Assembly: GCF_001426585.1 (NCBI RefSeq)
Contig: NZ_LMEI01000011.1
Span: 72,197 to 120,526, forward strand
From: Streptomyces sp. Root431
Lineage (GTDB): Bacteria > Actinomycetota > Actinomycetes > Streptomycetales > Streptomycetaceae
Direction of reading: 5' to 3'
DNA: 48,330 nucleotides
The translations under genes and the position numbers were made by a program. The notes below the pieces were generated by a model. The model saw nothing but the letters and a program-made list of their open reading frames with translations, was not told the DNA's origin and ran no database searches. Positions 48,234-48,330 of the stretch are shown piece by piece (within the stretch, counting starts at the first letter, position 1; every line of letters starts with the position of its first letter).

Positions 48234-48330
48234 TTACAGACCGGCGGCCTTCTTCAGGGCGTCCACGCGGTCGGTGCGCTCCCAGGTGAAGTCCGGCAGC
48301 TCGCGGCCGAAGTGGCCGTAGGCGGCGGTC
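48234..48330 (-). CDS. metK: S-adenosylmethionine synthetase, C-terminal fragment
   Basis: Only the last 31 codons are in the window; the gene continues beyond the right edge. The C-terminus reads TAAYGHFGRELPDFTWERTD then ending KKAAGL before TAA. This is the characteristic MetK ending, where GHFGR and the TWE-T-D stretch are conserved. MetK makes SAM from methionine and ATP. Its place before priA-fmt agrees with the usual Streptomyces order. Confidence 0.92.
   Translation of the reverse strand, partial: TAAYGHFGRELPDFTWERTDRVDALKKAAGL

Overview
The window is a high-GC actinobacterial chromosome segment, almost certainly from Streptomyces. Evidence: strong third-position G/C bias, a GH18 chitinase behind DasR-type operator repeats, an RNase Sa-type ribonuclease next to a barstar gene, a RibM-type transporter inside an FMN-riboswitch rib operon, a degenerate actinobacterial PriA, and the metK-priA-fmt-rsmB-rpe order. 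I see no tRNA, rRNA, CRISPR array, insertion sequence or prophage. Apart from one dispersed-repeat island the region looks like ordinary core-to-intermediate chromosome.

Layout. 1-5 kb: a truncated secreted Asp-box/ricin-lectin protein, a Tat-exported phospholipase C and an anti-sigma-like ATPase. 4.4-7.7 kb: an amino acid permease-nitrilase operon divergent from a TetR regulator, with palindromes in the shared promoter region. 7.7-10 kb: an exported C39-like peptidase, a uridine-kinase-like P-loop protein and a promoter-hairpin-terminator unit that looks like a small RNA gene. 10.2-15.3 kb: an EccA-like AAA+ protein, two overlapping CorC/hemolysin-type membrane proteins and a PH-domain membrane protein. 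15.4-21.1 kb (minus strand): FMN riboswitch, ribD, ribE, ribM, ribAB, ribH, then hisE and hisG, with a 13-bp minisatellite between the two his genes. 21.2-31 kb: chitinase, NAD(P)-binding protein, a divergent DUF2182/DUF1326 pair, ROK regulator and MFS transporter, NCS2 uracil/xanthine permease and a DUF5995 protein.

31-36.9 kb looks like a lysine-utilisation locus: lysine 2-monooxygenase (davB), 5-aminopentanamidase (davA), an Lrp/AsnC regulator and a cationic-amino-acid-type permease. Both presumed promoters carry three TTGCG boxes with almost identical spacing (22/31 and 21/30 bp), at the same distance from similarly built promoter hexamers. I regard this as the best candidate for an undescribed regulatory system here.

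36.9-48.3 kb: GDSL hydrolase, a 208-bp imperfect palindromic element, a GuaB1-type IMPDH/GMPR-family enzyme, barstar plus lipoprotein RNase, a SorC-type sugar-sensing regulator, rpe, rsmB, fmt, a small HTH-like protein, priA and the 3' end of metK.

All functions are read from motifs and remembered family sequences. No database search was run.
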